From Methylorubrum sp. B1-46 (lineage in GTDB: Bacteria > Pseudomonadota > Alphaproteobacteria > Rhizobiales > Beijerinckiaceae): a stretch of DNA of 64,000 nucleotides. Position numbers and translations under genes: made by a program. Location: positions 2,061,001 to 2,125,000 of the forward strand of contig NZ_CP088247.1 in assembly GCF_021117295.1 (NCBI RefSeq), given 5' to 3'. The stretch's first letter is position 1. Every line of letters begins with the position of its first letter. This document shows, piece after piece, positions 32,802 to 44,466 of the stretch. A model generated the notes under the pieces. That model worked only from the letters and a program-made list of their open reading frames with translations. It did not search any database and had not been told where the DNA came from.

Positions 32802-33215
32802 ATGACGAGCGAACCGACTCCCGCCGAGCTTGTGCAGCCCACCGATCGCGGTCCGCCGGTGATCCGCACGGTGGCGATGCCGACCGACACGAACCCGGCC
32901 GGCGATATCTTCGGCGGCTGGCTGATGGCGCATATGGACATGGCCGCGGGCAACGTTGCCGCGCGCCGGGCGCGAGGGCGCTGCGCCACGATCTCGGCGG
33001 AGGCGATGACCTTCCACCGGCCGGTCTTCGTCGGCGACGAGGTGAGCTTCTACGCCTGGATCGTGAAGACCGGCCGCACCTCGATGGGCATCCAGGTCGA
33101 GGTCTGGCGCCGGGAGCGGGAGGGCGAGGACACGACGAAGGTGACGGAAGGATTCTTCACCTTCGTCGCCATCGGGCCGGACCGGCGGCCGCGGCCGATT
33201 CCGGAGGCGCGGTAG
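32802..33215 (+). CDS. Acyl-CoA thioesterase, YciA-like hotdog fold
   Basis: 137 residues. The family signature is clear: TNPAGDIFGGWLMAHMDMAAG (positions ~29-49), with the catalytic Asp in HMDMAA, then ISAEAMTFHRPVFVGDEVSFYAWI and a C-terminal GFFTFVAIG. Hydrolyses acyl-CoA, cytoplasmic, probably as a hexamer. The 32474-32801 region upstream holds two CtrA-like boxes and one palindromic repeat but no gene. Confidence 0.92.
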   Translation: MTSEPTPAELVQPTDRGPPVIRTVAMPTDTNPAGDIFGGWLMAHMDMAAGNVAARRARGRCATISAEAMTFHRPVFVGDEVSFYAWIVKTGRTSMGIQVEVWRREREGEDTTKVTEGFFTFVAIGPDRRPRPIPEAR

Positions 33216-33258
33216 TTCGAGCGCAGCCCGGCTGCGTGCCGAGCGCGCGGACCGGGCG

Positions 33259-34164
33259 TCAGTGCATCGTCAGCGTGGTGAGCCGACGCGCGCCCGAATG
33301 CTGGTGCAGGAAGGCGCTCATCTCGGCGAGCACCGGCGCCTTGCGGCGGAAGCTGACGGAGAGCGCGAGCAGCGTGTCGGAATGGTCGAGGCCTTCGTAG
33401 ACCCGTTCCTGCACCGGCACGCGGGCGGTGCGCAGGATTGCAGCGAGGCTCGCCGTGTTGCGCGGCTTCACCACGGTATCCCGGTCGCCGGTGGCGAGGA
33501 AGGTCGGCGGCGAGTGGGCGCCGGCGAAGGAGACCGGCTGCGTCGCCTCTGGGTCGGGCGCCTGCCCGAACACCTCGATCGAGGTCTTCTGGTCGAAGGG
33601 CAGGAAGTCGTAGGGGCCCGATAGCCCGGCCACCGCCCGCACGGATCGCGGATCGACGCCGGCCTGGCGCAGATATTCCGGGTCGAGCCCGAGCATCGCC
33701 GCGTTGTAGGCCCCCGCCGAGTGGCCGGCGAGGACGATCCGGTTCGGATCACCCCCCTGCGCGGCGATGTTGTCGCGCACCCAGGCGATGGCCGCCGCCC
33801 CATCCTTCAGGAAGTCGGGGAAGCGCGATTGCGGGTAGAGCCGGTAATCCGGCAGCACGGTCACGAAGCCTTGTGCGGCGAAGGCCTGGGCGGCGAAGGC
33901 GTAGTCGTCCTTGCTGCCGCTGCTCCACGAGCCGCCGTAGAAGAACACCAGCACCGGCGCCCGCTCCACCGGCACGGTCGGCACGAACACGTCGAGGCGC
34001 TGGCGCGGATCGGCGCCGTACGCCGCGTCGCGGACCGCGAGGCGCCCGCCCTTGTCGCGCGGCCCCAGCGCATCGAACAGCGCCAGCGGCGAGCAGCCGC
34101 TCAAGCCCAGCGCGGTGAGGCCGAGGCAGACCAGCGAGACGAGGGAGACGAATGCCTTGATCAT
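33259..34164 (-). CDS. Lipoprotein alpha/beta hydrolase (carboxylesterase family)
   Basis: 301 residues. Lipobox LSGC with Cys24 predicts anchoring to a membrane from the periplasmic side. Alpha/beta hydrolase core: nucleophile Ser149 in GHSAGAYNA, oxyanion-hole segment VLVFFYGGSWSSGSKDDY (YGG in place of the usual HGG), PDYRLYPQ, and a terminal His in YEGLDHSDTLL. It resembles BD-FAE-type esterases. Substrate unknown. No clear operon partner; it lies 43 bp from the convergent thioesterase gene. Confidence 0.85.
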   Translation of the reverse strand: MIKAFVSLVSLVCLGLTALGLSGCSPLALFDALGPRDKGGRLAVRDAAYGADPRQRLDVFVPTVPVERAPVLVFFYGGSWSSGSKDDYAFAAQAFAAQGFVTVLPDYRLYPQSRFPDFLKDGAAAIAWVRDNIAAQGGDPNRIVLAGHSAGAYNAAMLGLDPEYLRQAGVDPRSVRAVAGLSGPYDFLPFDQKTSIEVFGQAPDPEATQPVSFAGAHSPPTFLATGDRDTVVKPRNTASLAAILRTARVPVQERVYEGLDHSDTLLALSVSFRRKAPVLAEMSAFLHQHSGARRLTTLTMH

Positions 34165-34237
34165 GTGACTCGTGATTGACGCGGCGGTCGCGGCGGTTTC
34201 ATGGCCGCATGGTGACGACCTTGGGCGGTGTTGGGAG

Positions 34238-35161
34238 TTATGTCCTCAGGACGATGCAGGCGCCGCCCACATTGCGGATCTTCTGGCACAGGCCGTCGGC
34301 CGCGTTCCGGCTCTCGGCCGGGATGCGCACTCGGTAGAAGGTGCGGGTCCCGCGAAAGCGCAGCCGAGTGCCGATGATCATCGGCCGCACCTCGCCGATC
34401 ACGCTGGTGTAGCGCGTGCGCGCCCGCTGGAAGCTCGCCAGCGCCAGCGACTTGGAAAAGTTTCCGGCAAGCTGCACGCCCCAGGGCGCGGCCGGTCCGC
34501 CCTCGATCGCCAGAGCGAAGCGGTCGCCGCGCGACGGGATGCGCAGTGCCGCGGTGACCTGAAGGCAGGTCTGCGTCTCGGCCTCCGGCGGAGGCGGCTT
34601 CGCCTCGGATGTCTCCGCCTTCCCGTCCGGCTTCTTCGCGGCCGGGTCGGGTCCCTCCGGCGTCTCGACGGCGGCGTTCGGGCGCCAATCCTCCGCCGGG
34701 CGGCCGGTGATGGCGATGACGTAGGCCCGCGTCTCGGCGGGCAGGCCGCCGCTGCCGGCGAGCCAGGCCGAGACGCGCCCCGGTCCGCCGTTATAGGCCG
34801 CCGCCGCGAGCCCGAGATTGCCGAATTGCCGCTTGAGGTCGGCCAGGAAATGCGCGGCGTGCGGGATCGCCTGCTCGGGATCGAAGGGATCGCTGAGGCC
34901 GCGGTCCTTGGCCGTGCCGGGCATGAACTGCGCCACTCCTTGCGCCCCGGCCGGGCTCACCACGCCGACGCGGAACGAACTCTCGCGCCAGATCAGCCGG
35001 GTCAGGAACGGCACCGGCAAGTGCCGCGCCTTGGCCGAACCCTCGATCAGCCGGCAGAGCGCCTGCTCCACCGTCTCGCTTTCGGGCGAGGGGGCCGCAC
35101 GAGAGGGACCGGCGCAGGCAACGAGAACGGCCGGCAACAGGGTGAAAGCGAGGCGGTGCAC
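34238..35161 (-). CDS. Lytic transglycosylase with SPOR domain
   Basis: 307 residues, GTG start at 35159-35161. A longer open frame continues upstream but runs through the palindromic repeat and lacks a signal peptide, so I rejected it. Signal peptide 1-22. SLT domain ~30-150, with catalytic Glu60 in WRESSFRVG, then GAQGVAQFMPGTA and AAYNGGPGRV. Pro/Glu/Lys linker, then a SPOR domain ~220-307 (WGVQLAGNFSKSLALASFQR, FYRVRIPAESRNAADGLC). SPOR binds denuded septal glycan, so the enzyme probably works at the division site in the periplasm. Confidence 0.88.
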   Translation of the reverse strand: MHRLAFTLLPAVLVACAGPSRAAPSPESETVEQALCRLIEGSAKARHLPVPFLTRLIWRESSFRVGVVSPAGAQGVAQFMPGTAKDRGLSDPFDPEQAIPHAAHFLADLKRQFGNLGLAAAAYNGGPGRVSAWLAGSGGLPAETRAYVIAITGRPAEDWRPNAAVETPEGPDPAAKKPDGKAETSEAKPPPPEAETQTCLQVTAALRIPSRGDRFALAIEGGPAAPWGVQLAGNFSKSLALASFQRARTRYTSVIGEVRPMIIGTRLRFRGTRTFYRVRIPAESRNAADGLCQKIRNVGGACIVLRT

Positions 35162-35254
35162 AGCGGCTGATCTAGGGCGCCGGTTTTTCAAAACAAAGCG
35201 CGACACGGATCTGGAACTGCCGACTCGATGCAAGGAGGTCCGGCACGGCTCTGC

Positions 35255-35331
35255 GTGTCTCTCACAAAACGCACGCCGTGCTGTCCGCGCCAGAGCGAGA
35301 ACGGTCGGTGACCGGGCGTTTTGTGAGGCGC
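35255..35331 (+). repeat. 77-bp palindromic dispersed repeat, copy 3
   Basis: Begins GTGTCTCTCACAAAACGCAC, ends CGGGCGTTTTGTGAGGCGC. Relative to copies 1 and 2 both arms changed together: AAAACTC/GAGTTTT became AAAACGC/GCGTTTT. The core CCAGAGCGAGAACGGTCGGTGACCGGG is kept (35290-35316). Lies upstream of the lytic transglycosylase gene. Confidence 0.87.
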
Positions 35332-35759
35332 TCTCAAGCGCCGGTTCGGGAACGGGATGGCGGCCCTGCGACGTGGCACGGCGTGCCCTGTCGGCGAGCA
35401 TCATTGTGCTTTTATCCGTGCTCAGCAAGGCACTGTTACCTTAGGGCTTCTCCAATAGCTAAATTATTGTTCTTGAAACTTCTGTGTATGGCTCAATGCT
35501 TGCAAAAGTCGGCCGCCGAGATCCGATTGCAAGAGGAAGACGAGGCTCGAAGAGCGCATCTCGGAAGACCGCCCCCGAGGCGGTCGCCCAAACCGCGTCT
35601 CAGGCCCTCACTCGACTCCCTTCGGGGGCCGCCCTCTCCCGCGGAGAGGAGAGGGATGTGCCGCGCCTGGAAGACAATTCGCGTGTGGGAGCCCGCGCGC
35701 TATAACCCCCATCCCGCCCCGACACCGGACGGCGGGCCGCTTCTCGCTGCCGGGGTTCG
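35332..35759. other. Intergenic region upstream of the YejF-like gene, no gene supported
   Basis: With 35162-35254 this forms a ~600-bp gene-free stretch. About 35400-35500 is AT-rich and may hold the promoter of 35760-37388. A small hairpin CCTCTCC-CGC-GGAGAGG lies at 35633-35649. It is the same type as the CCTCTCCCC...GGGGAGAGG hairpin at 38753-38777, a short genomic repeat common in this kind of genome. No ORF here has a credible start and ribosome site. Confidence 0.5.
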
Positions 35760-37388
35760 ATGTCCGATACGCTGCTGACCGTCGAGGATCTCTCGGTCGC
35801 CTTCCGGGGCGGGGCGCGCGAGACGCGGGCGGTGGATCGTGTCAGCTTCACGATCGAGCGGGGCGAGACCCTGGCTCTGGTGGGGGAATCCGGCTCCGGC
35901 AAGTCGGTGACGGCGCTTTCGATCCTGCGGCTGCTCGACGGCGCCGCGCATCATCCGGGCGGAAAGATCCTGTTCAAGGGCCGCGATCTCCTGGCGCTGC
36001 CCGAGCGGGAGATGCGTGCGGTGCGCGGGGCGGACATCACCATGGTGTTCCAGGAGCCGATGACCTCGCTCAACCCGCTCCACACCATCCAGCGCCAGAT
36101 CGGCGAGGTGCTGGAGATCCACCGGGGGCTCAAAGGCAAGGCCGCGCGGAGACGAATCCTCGAACTGCTCGACCTCGTCGGCATCCGCGACGCCGAGCGG
36201 CGGCTCGGTGCCTATCCGCACGAATTGTCGGGCGGCCAGCGCCAGCGCGTGATGATCGCCATGGCGCTCGCCTGCGAGCCCGACCTACTGGTCGCCGACG
36301 AGCCGACCACCGCCCTCGATGTCACCGTGCAGGCGCAGATCCTCGCGCTGCTCGCCGACCTGCAGAAGCGGCTCGGCATGGCGATGCTGTTCATCACCCA
36401 CGATCTCGGCATCGTGCGGCGCATCGCCAACAGGGTCTGCGTGATGCTTTCCGGCCGGATCGTCGAGGCGGGCCCGGTGGCGCAGGTCTTTACCCGGCCG
36501 CAGCACGAATACACCCAGCGGCTTCTCGCCTCCGAGCCCACCGGCCGGGCGAACCCCGTGCCGACGCACGCCGAGGCCTTGGTCGAGGCCGGGCCGCTCA
36601 AGGTGTGGTTCCCCCTCAAGGCGGGCGTGCTCCGGCGCACCGTCGGCCACGTCAAGGCGGTCGACGGAGTGCGGCTCGTCGTGCGGGCGGGCGAGACCGT
36701 CGGCGTCGTCGGCGAATCCGGCTCGGGCAAGACCACCCTCGGCCTCGCCCTGCTGCGGCTCACCGAATCCGAGGGGCCGATCGTGTTCCTCGGCCAGCGG
36801 ATCGAGGATCGAGGCCCCCGCACCATGCGGCCCCTGCGCAAGGACATGCAGGTGGTCTTCCAGGATCCCTACGGCTCCCTGTCCCCGCGCATGTCGGTGG
36901 GTGACATCGTCGCCGAGGGGCTCGCCGTGCAGGGGCTGGTGCAGGGAAGCGCCGAGCGCCGGGCCCTAGTGGCGAAGGCGCTCACCGATGTCGGGCTCGA
37001 CCCGGCAGCGATGGACCGCTACCCGCACGAATTCTCCGGCGGCCAGCGCCAGCGCATCGCGATCGCCCGCGCGATCGTTTTGAAGCCCCGTTTCGTTGTC
37101 CTCGATGAGCCGACTTCGGCGCTGGACCGCTCGGTGCAGGCGCAGATCGTGACGCTGTTGCGCGATCTCCAGCGCGAGCGCGGCATCGCCTACCTGTTCA
37201 TCAGCCATGACCTCAAAGTGGTCCGGGCGCTCTCGAACTACGTCATGGTGATGCAGCACGGCCAAGTGGTCGAAGAGGGACCGGCCGAGGCGATCTTCGC
37301 CGCGCCGAAGACCGATTATACCCGCACCCTGTTCGCGGCGGCCTTCGAGATGGATGCGGCGACCACCGCCGAGATCGAACCGGCCTGA
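35760..37388 (+). CDS. Dual-ATPase ABC transporter ATP-binding protein, YejF-like
   Basis: 542 residues, two fused nucleotide-binding domains of the oligopeptide/dipeptide type. First: Walker [13 protein letters not shown], signature [15 protein letters not shown], Walker [13 protein letters not shown]. Second: [42 protein letters not shown]. Each ends in an oligopeptide-transporter C-terminal extension ([24 protein letters not shown]). YejF powers microcin-C/peptide uptake with YejA, B and E. None of those partners is adjacent: deoB follows at 4 bp. The partners may be elsewhere in the genome or upstream-unlinked. Start ATG 35760. Confidence 0.88.
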   Translation: MSDTLLTVEDLSVAFRGGARETRAVDRVSFTIERGETLALVGESGSGKSVTALSILRLLDGAAHHPGGKILFKGRDLLALPEREMRAVRGADITMVFQEPMTSLNPLHTIQRQIGEVLEIHRGLKGKAARRRILELLDLVGIRDAERRLGAYPHELSGGQRQRVMIAMALACEPDLLVADEPTTALDVTVQAQILALLADLQKRLGMAMLFITHDLGIVRRIANRVCVMLSGRIVEAGPVAQVFTRPQHEYTQRLLASEPTGRANPVPTHAEALVEAGPLKVWFPLKAGVLRRTVGHVKAVDGVRLVVRAGETVGVVGESGSGKTTLGLALLRLTESEGPIVFLGQRIEDRGPRTMRPLRKDMQVVFQDPYGSLSPRMSVGDIVAEGLAVQGLVQGSAERRALVAKALTDVGLDPAAMDRYPHEFSGGQRQRIAIARAIVLKPRFVVLDEPTSALDRSVQAQIVTLLRDLQRERGIAYLFISHDLKVVRALSNYVMVMQHGQVVEEGPAEAIFAAPKTDYTRTLFAAAFEMDAATTAEIEPA

Positions 37389-37391
37389 GCC

Positions 37392-38612
37392 ATGGCCCGC
37401 GCGCTCCTCATCGTCCTCGATTCCGTCGGCATCGGCGGCGCCCCCGACGCGGCCCGCTACGGCGATGCCGGCTCCGACACGGTCGGGCACATCGCGGAAG
37501 CCTGCGCCGCCGGCCGCGGCGACCGGCCGGGCCTGCGCGCGGGGCCTTTACGCCTGCCGAACCTCGCGGCGTTCGGCCTCGGTCTAGCCTGTGAGGGCGC
37601 CACCGGCCGCGTGCCGCCGGGCCTTGCTCCGGAGGCTGAGCCGCAGGCACTGTGGGGGCATGCCGTCGAGACGGCCGCCGGCAAGGATACGCCGTCGGGC
37701 CATTGGGAGATCGCGGGCGTGCCGGTGCGGGAGGCCTGGGGCCACTTCCCCGACACGCATCCCGCCTTCCCGGCCGAGCTCACCGCGGCGCTGATCGTGC
37801 GGGCGGGGCTGCCCGGCATCCTCGGCGATCGCCACGCCTCGGGCACCGCGATCATCGACGCGTTCGGGGCCGAGCACCTCCGGACGGGCCGGCCGATCTG
37901 CTACACCTCCGCCGACAGCGTCTTTCAGATCGCCGCCCACGAGGAAACGTTCGGGCTGGAGCGCCTCTACGAGACCTGCCGCATCGCGCGCGACCTCTGC
38001 GATCCCTACCGCGTCGGGCGGGTCATCGCCCGGCCCTTCATCGGCAGCGAGAAAGACGGCTTCCACCGCACCAGCCGCCGCAAGGATTTTTCCGTCGCGC
38101 CGCCCGCCGCCACCCTGCTCGATGGTTTGGCGGCGGCCGGCCGTGCCGTGGTGAGCGTCGGCAAGATCGGCGACATCTTCGCCCACCGTGCCACCGGGCG
38201 CGAGATCAAGCCGGCCGGCAACGCCGCCTGCCTCGACGCGGCGCTCGACGCCTTCGCCGGCTTGCCGGATGGTGGCTTCGTCTTCCTCAACTTGGTGGAT
38301 TTCGACACCGAGCACGGCCACCGGCGCGACGTGCCGGGCTACGCCGCTGAGCTGGAGGCGTTCGATGCCCGCATCCCCGAGATCCACGCCGTCCTGAAGT
38401 CGGGCGATCTGTGCGTCATCACCGCCGACCACGGCAACGATCCGACCTGGATCGGCACCGAGCACACCCGCGAGCAGGTGCCGGTGCTCGCCTTCGGGCC
38501 GGGACTGGCGACGGGCTCGATCGGGCAGCGCGACACCTTCGCGGATATCGGCGCCTCGATGGCGGCGCATCTCGGCCTGTCGCTCTTCGGGGCCGGCCGG
38601 GCGTGGTGGTGA
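37392..38612 (+). CDS. deoB: Phosphopentomutase
   Basis: 406 residues, full length. Alkaline-phosphatase-superfamily metal sites: N-terminal [16 protein letters not shown] (metal Asp), the phosphoacceptor Thr segment [13 protein letters not shown], and C-terminal [12 protein letters not shown] plus [16 protein letters not shown]. Interconverts (deoxy)ribose-1-phosphate and -5-phosphate in nucleoside catabolism. Start ATG 37392, four bases after the YejF stop, so possibly cotranscribed with it. Two back-to-back hairpins follow before the convergent ettA. Confidence 0.95.
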   Translation: MARALLIVLDSVGIGGAPDAARYGDAGSDTVGHIAEACAAGRGDRPGLRAGPLRLPNLAAFGLGLACEGATGRVPPGLAPEAEPQALWGHAVETAAGKDTPSGHWEIAGVPVREAWGHFPDTHPAFPAELTAALIVRAGLPGILGDRHASGTAIIDAFGAEHLRTGRPICYTSADSVFQIAAHEETFGLERLYETCRIARDLCDPYRVGRVIARPFIGSEKDGFHRTSRRKDFSVAPPAATLLDGLAAAGRAVVSVGKIGDIFAHRATGREIKPAGNAACLDAALDAFAGLPDGGFVFLNLVDFDTEHGHRRDVPGYAAELEAFDARIPEIHAVLKSGDLCVITADHGNDPTWIGTEHTREQVPVLAFGPGLATGSIGQRDTFADIGASMAAHLGLSLFGAGRAWW

Positions 38613-38724
38613 GAACGGCCGGGGGGCCAGCGGGAAGCGGAGGCGAAGCCGGAGCGGCGGCGGTGAGGGGGCGGCTTAGGATGAGCCTCCTCCGGCACCG
38701 CCGCTCACCTTCGGCTGACGCCTC

Positions 38725-38777
38725 GCTTTGCCGACGACAAGGTCGGCAAAGCCCTCTCCCCGCATAGTGGGGAGAGG
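38725..38777. terminator. Double hairpin between convergent deoB and ettA
   Basis: First stem GCTTTGCCGAC (38725-38735) / GTCGGCAAAGC (38742-38752), perfect 11 bp, loop 6. Immediately after it CCTCTCCCC (38753-38761) / GGGGAGAGG (38769-38777), perfect 9 bp, loop 7. ettA ends at 38784 on the other strand, so this is probably the shared terminator. The second hairpin is also a dispersed short repeat of the genome (compare 35633-35649). Confidence 0.65.
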
Positions 38778-38783
38778 CAGGTG

Positions 38784-40436
<1,653 letters not shown>

Positions 40437-40692
40437 GTGCGTTCGTCCTGCGTGAAGCGTGGGTGCCGGGCTGGCCGGCGGTCGCGGACGCGCGGCCTTT
40501 CGCGCGCGGCCGGCCGGACCGAGCGAAAATGCCCGAGCCATGCCGCGTGGGGCGCCGTCCGCTCGCGGATGAAGAATTTCGTGTTCGAGTATCAGGGCGG
40601 CCGGGCAGGGGCAAGGCGCTGCCCGGCCGCGGCGAAGGCGCACCGCCGGGCGCCGTCCGGATGTCGGGTCTCCGGGAGGTGGGTGAAAGAGG

Positions 40693-40968
40693 TTAGGAGA
40701 AGGGATTGCGCACCGGCACGGCCGCCTGCGGTTCCTCGGGCACGGACTCGGGCAGATCCTCCGCCTCGAGGGTGGCGACCACCGCGTCGAGCAGGCTCTT
40801 CAAGGCCTTCGCGCGCCGCAGGCCGTCCCGGTCGCGGGTGAGATCGAGGCTGCCGTGCAGGGCGATGCGCTGCGTGCCGTTCTCGATCGAGAAGCCGGCG
40901 AAGGTCTGGACGCCGGCATCCTCCGCGAAGGGGCGGAAGGGGAGGGCGTCGGCTTTGCGGCGCGGCAT
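40693..40968 (-). CDS. Small conserved-looking protein, unknown function
   Basis: 91 residues, cytoplasmic. Contains a beta-strand pattern [21 protein letters not shown] followed by a charged helix [21 protein letters not shown] and a Glu/Pro-rich tail ending VRNPFS. No family recognised. Start ATG 40966-40968; GAGGAG lies just upstream, overlapping the region after the endonuclease stop 11 bp away, so the two genes are probably cotranscribed. Confidence 0.7.
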   Translation of the reverse strand: MPRRKADALPFRPFAEDAGVQTFAGFSIENGTQRIALHGSLDLTRDRDGLRRAKALKSLLDAVVATLEAEDLPESVPEEPQAAVPVRNPFS

Positions 40969-40978
40969 CGGGCTCTCC

Positions 40979-41875
40979 TCAGAAGATCGCGCGCATCAAT
41001 TCGCGCCAGAGCCGGCGCAGGACATCGATGGCCAGTTGCTTCAGGAAGTCGGCGAAGGAGTCCTGGCCGCCGCGGGAGAATTCCTGCGGTTCGGGCAGCG
41101 TCATCGCCCTGGCTTTCGTCGCCTCGGGCAGGGCCGGGAACACATCGAGGCCGGCGATATCCCGCAGGGTGGTGAGCGGGACCGCGCGCCATTCCGCGCC
41201 CGCCGCGTTCGGGGCGAGATAGGCCCCCGCCTCGCCGGTGCGCGGGTCGTAGATCGCCTTGAAGAGCTGCGTCGGCACCAGCACCCGCCCCTTGATCGCG
41301 CCGACCGAGCGGCCCTCGAAGACCGGGCCGGTCACCACGAAGATCTCGCCGCGCTCGGTGGCGAGTCGGCGCACGCTCTCCTCGATCGCCGCCCACAGGC
41401 CGCGGTTCAGTGACCGATTCTGGGGCACGATGTTGGCGAGGCTGAAGGACTCGGCCTGAGCCACCGCGCTCGGCATGTCGCCGGCCGGGGCGAGGTGGCC
41501 CCGGTCGTAGCCGCTGCGGACGTAGTCGGCGAGGCTGGCGCGGTCGTCCTCGGGCAGGCGGTCCTCGTCATGGAAGGCGTCGGCGCGCTCGACCCGGCGG
41601 GCGGCGGACACGCTCCGGCGCGTCAGGCGCTCGGCCGCGTAGAGCGGCGTGCGCGAGGCGCCCGAATGTAGCACCGCGAAGGCCTCGAAGCAGAGCGACA
41701 CGGCCCTGTCGGCGAGCTTCGGATTGGTGAGGATCGGCGCCTGGCCGTCTGCAAACAGCGTGGGACAGGCAGGAGCGTCCTGAAGCGCCTGGGATGCCGC
41801 GGCGTGGGAGACGACGAGGAGGAAAAGGGCGGGAAGGACGGATCGCGGCGCCATTGCCGGATCAATAGCAGACAT
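40979..41875 (-). CDS. Exported DNA/RNA non-specific endonuclease
   Basis: 298 residues. Signal peptide near 8-28. NUC1 family beta-beta-alpha-metal fold: catalytic DRGH at 124-127 in SGYDRGHLAPAGDM, NIVPQN at 148-153, metal-ligand Asn157 in SLNRGLWAAIE, VVTGPVFEG, and VPTQLFKAIYD. Secreted or periplasmic nuclease, phosphate or nucleotide scavenging likely. Two in-frame starts: ATG 41875 (overlapping the previous gene's stop, TGATG) and ATG 41854 giving MAPRSVLPALFLL. I chose 41875 because of the overlap; the shorter form gives the cleaner signal peptide. Confidence 0.85.
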   Translation of the reverse strand: MSAIDPAMAPRSVLPALFLLVVSHAAASQALQDAPACPTLFADGQAPILTNPKLADRAVSLCFEAFAVLHSGASRTPLYAAERLTRRSVSAARRVERADAFHDEDRLPEDDRASLADYVRSGYDRGHLAPAGDMPSAVAQAESFSLANIVPQNRSLNRGLWAAIEESVRRLATERGEIFVVTGPVFEGRSVGAIKGRVLVPTQLFKAIYDPRTGEAGAYLAPNAAGAEWRAVPLTTLRDIAGLDVFPALPEATKARAMTLPEPQEFSRGGQDSFADFLKQLAIDVLRRLWRELMRAIF

Positions 41876-42129
41876 CAATAGCAGACACGGACGCGCCGGG
41901 GGCCGGACGGCGTCTCGCGCCAGCGGACGCCGCAGGGGCGCCCGAGCGGGTCGATCAGCGGGCGGATGTCCCGGTCCGGCGGTCCCGGCGGGCGGCGGCA
42001 GCGGACGTCGCCGGGGCAATGCGCCGTGTCGAGGCGCGGTCTACCGGCATCCGCCGCCCAGGCTGCGCTGCCGCCGATCAGGGCAAGCGCCAGCGCGACC
42101 GTGACCGGTGACAGTGCGGCGAGGGGCAT
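41875..42129 (-). CDS. Small exported Pro/Arg/Cys-rich protein
   Basis: 84 residues from ATG 42127-42129. Signal peptide ~1-24 (VTVALALALIGGSAAWA-A). The mature part is Pro/Arg-rich with four cysteines (AHCPGDVRC, RPCGVRWR, VRVCY at the end), suggesting two disulfides. A longer frame to 42408 is open but not protein-like upstream. Its stop overlaps the start of the endonuclease gene. A 13-base tandem duplication, TCTGCTATTGATG-like, lies at the junction. No family recognised. Confidence 0.65.
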   Translation of the reverse strand: MPLAALSPVTVALALALIGGSAAWAADAGRPRLDTAHCPGDVRCRRPPGPPDRDIRPLIDPLGRPCGVRWRETPSGPRRVRVCY

Positions 42130-42486
42130 CGAACGGCAGCCTGAGGATGAGCGGGCCGAAGGGAAACGGGCCAGCGGGAGCGAAAACCGGGCGAGATGTT
42201 GATCAATGCACCCTTCATCCATAATTGAGGGCGCGTCACGCGTGAAATCGTGGGGCTGCCTTAACTCTGAAGGCAGACGAGGCGGCCGAATCCTCTGAAA
42301 GGTGGGCCGCTGTTGCAGCGAGATCATGGTATCCCGTGATCGGTTTGCGCTAGAATGATCGTTCATACGTCCCGGGGCGAGCGGTTTCCGGGTGCGGGCG
42401 AGATCCAAACGGCGGGCCGCGTTCGAGGATTCGGGCGTGCGGTCCTGCGGGAGTCGCCCTGCTGACGGGAACGCATTGAGAGACGG
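42130..42486. other. Promoter region upstream of dxs; palindrome TCACGCGTGA
   Basis: 357 bp without a supported gene. It contains the perfect palindrome TCACGCGTGA (42236-42245) and the near-palindrome ATGATCGTTCAT (42355-42366). Either could be an operator for the dxs-hopanoid run or for the divergent small gene. I see no riboswitch. Confidence 0.45.
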
Positions 42487-44466
42487 GTGAAGGCATTGGC
42501 ACTAGCGGACACGACGATCCTAGAGGGTCTTGAGACGCCGGATCGTCTCCGGCTTCTGCCGGAGAGCGAGCTGCAGACAGTGGCCGACGCGGTGCGCGCC
42601 GAGATGATCGACGCGGTGTCGATCACCGGCGGCCATCTCGGCTCGGGCCTGGGCGTGGTCGAACTCACCGTGGCCCTGCACCACGTGTTCGACACCCCCG
42701 ACGACCGCATCGTCTGGGACGTCGGGCACCAGTGCTACCCGCACAAGATCCTCACCGGACGGCGCGACCGCATCCGGACGCTCCGCCAGGGCGGCGGGTT
42801 GTCGGGCTTCACCAAGCGCTCCGAGAGTGAGTACGACCCCTTCGGCGCGGCGCACTCCTCCACCTCGATCTCCGCCGCGCTCGGCATGGCGGTGGCCCGC
42901 GACCTCGACGAGGCGGAGGCCAAGGCCAAGGGCGGCCCGGCGCCGAAGCGCCGCAACATGATCGCGGTGATCGGCGACGGCTCGATGTCGGCCGGCATGG
43001 CGTATGAAGCCATGAACAATGCCGGCGCGCTGCACTCGCGCCTGATCGTCATCCTCAACGACAACGACATGTCGATCGCGCCGCCCGTCGGCGCCATGTC
43101 GGCCTACCTCGCGCGGCTGGCCTCCGGCGGCACCTACCGTTCGCTCCGCGAGACCGCCAAGCAGCTCGGCAAGCTCTTGCCGAAGGCGCTCTACCAGCGC
43201 GCGGCGGCGGCCGAAGAGTATGCCCGCTCGCTGATCGTGGGCGGCGGCACGATGTTCGAGGAGATGGGCTTCCACTATGTGGGCCCCGTCGACGGGCACA
43301 ACCTCGATCATCTGCTGCCGGTCCTGAAGAACGTGCGCGACTCGGATCAGGGCCCGATCCTGCTTCACGTGGTGACGCAGAAGGGCAAGGGCTACGCGCC
43401 GGCTGAAGCATCCGCCGACCGCTACCACGGCGTGGTGAAGTTCGACGTGGTCTCAGGGGTCCAGGCCAAGGCCAAGGCGAACGCCCCGGCCTATACGCGG
43501 GTGTTCGGCGAGAGCCTGATCAAGGCGGCCGATGCCGACCCGAAGGTAGTGGCGATCACCGCGGCGATGCCCGGCGGCACCGGCATCGACCTGTTCGGCA
43601 AGGCGCATCCGGACAAGACCTTCGACGTCGGCATCGCCGAGCAGCACGCGGTGACCTTTGCCGGCGGCTTGGCCACTGAGGGCTACAAGCCGTTCGTGGC
43701 GATCTACTCGACCTTCCTGCAGCGGGCCTACGATCAGGTCGTGCACGACGTGGCCTTGCAGAACCTGCCCGTGCGCTTCTGCCTCGACCGGGCCGGTCTC
43801 GTCGGCGCGGACGGGGCGACGCATGCGGGTGCGTTCGATCTGGCCTATCTCTGCTGCCTGCCGAACATGACGGTGATGGCGGCGGCCGACGAGGCCGAGC
43901 TGGTGCACATGGTGGCGACCTGCCACGCGCATGATTCGGGCCCGATCGCCCTGCGCTATCCGCGCGGCGAGGGTGTCGGCGTCGAGTTGCCGGAGAGGGG
44001 CGAGCCGCTCGCCATCGGCCGCGGGCGCGTGGTGCGGCGCCCCGAGGGCGCGCGGGTGGCGCTGCTGTCGCTGGGCACGCGCCTGTCGGAGGCGTTGAAG
44101 GCGGCCGACGCGCTGGAGGCGGAGGGTGTTGCGGCGACGGTGGCCGATGCGCGCTTTGCCAAGCCGCTGGACGCGGAGCTGATCGTCGATCTGGCCATGC
44201 ACCACGAGGTTCTGGTGACGGTGGAGGAGGGCTCGGTCGGCGGCTTCGGCGCGATGGTGCTGCACCTCTTGTCGGAGCGGGGCGTTCTGGATGCGGGCCG
44301 TGTCCGGGTTCGCACGCTGACGCTGCCGGACCTGTACCAGGACCACGACAAGCCGGAGAAGATGTACGCCGAGGCCGGTCTCGACGCCGAGGGCATCCTC
44401 AAGGCCGTGCGCGCCGCTCTGCCGGAGCAGAAGGGCAGCCGGGCCGGGCGCCTGCGTCTGGCGTGA
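42487..44466 (+). CDS. dxs: 1-deoxy-D-xylulose-5-phosphate synthase
   Basis: 659 residues, GTG start. Thiamine-diphosphate enzyme: [53 protein letters not shown] with the TPP/Mg motif GDG...[14 protein letters not shown], and the transketolase C-terminal domain [20 protein letters not shown]. First step of the MEP isoprenoid route (pyruvate plus glyceraldehyde-3-phosphate). It heads the hopanoid gene run, supplying isopentenyl units for squalene and hopene. The intergenic 155 bp before hpnA contains an imperfect hairpin, so cotranscription is not certain. Confidence 0.96.
   Translation: MKALALADTTILEGLETPDRLRLLPESELQTVADAVRAEMIDAVSITGGHLGSGLGVVELTVALHHVFDTPDDRIVWDVGHQCYPHKILTGRRDRIRTLRQGGGLSGFTKRSESEYDPFGAAHSSTSISAALGMAVARDLDEAEAKAKGGPAPKRRNMIAVIGDGSMSAGMAYEAMNNAGALHSRLIVILNDNDMSIAPPVGAMSAYLARLASGGTYRSLRETAKQLGKLLPKALYQRAAAAEEYARSLIVGGGTMFEEMGFHYVGPVDGHNLDHLLPVLKNVRDSDQGPILLHVVTQKGKGYAPAEASADRYHGVVKFDVVSGVQAKAKANAPAYTRVFGESLIKAADADPKVVAITAAMPGGTGIDLFGKAHPDKTFDVGIAEQHAVTFAGGLATEGYKPFVAIYSTFLQRAYDQVVHDVALQNLPVRFCLDRAGLVGADGATHAGAFDLAYLCCLPNMTVMAAADEAELVHMVATCHAHDSGPIALRYPRGEGVGVELPERGEPLAIGRGRVVRRPEGARVALLSLGTRLSEALKAADALEAEGVAATVADARFAKPLDAELIVDLAMHHEVLVTVEEGSVGGFGAMVLHLLSERGVLDAGRVRVRTLTLPDLYQDHDKPEKMYAEAGLDAEGILKAVRAALPEQKGSRAGRLRLA

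Noticed and set aside
35162..35428. N-terminal extension of the lytic transglycosylase frame
   Set aside because: It translates the palindromic repeat and lacks a signal peptide; the GTG at 35161 gives one.
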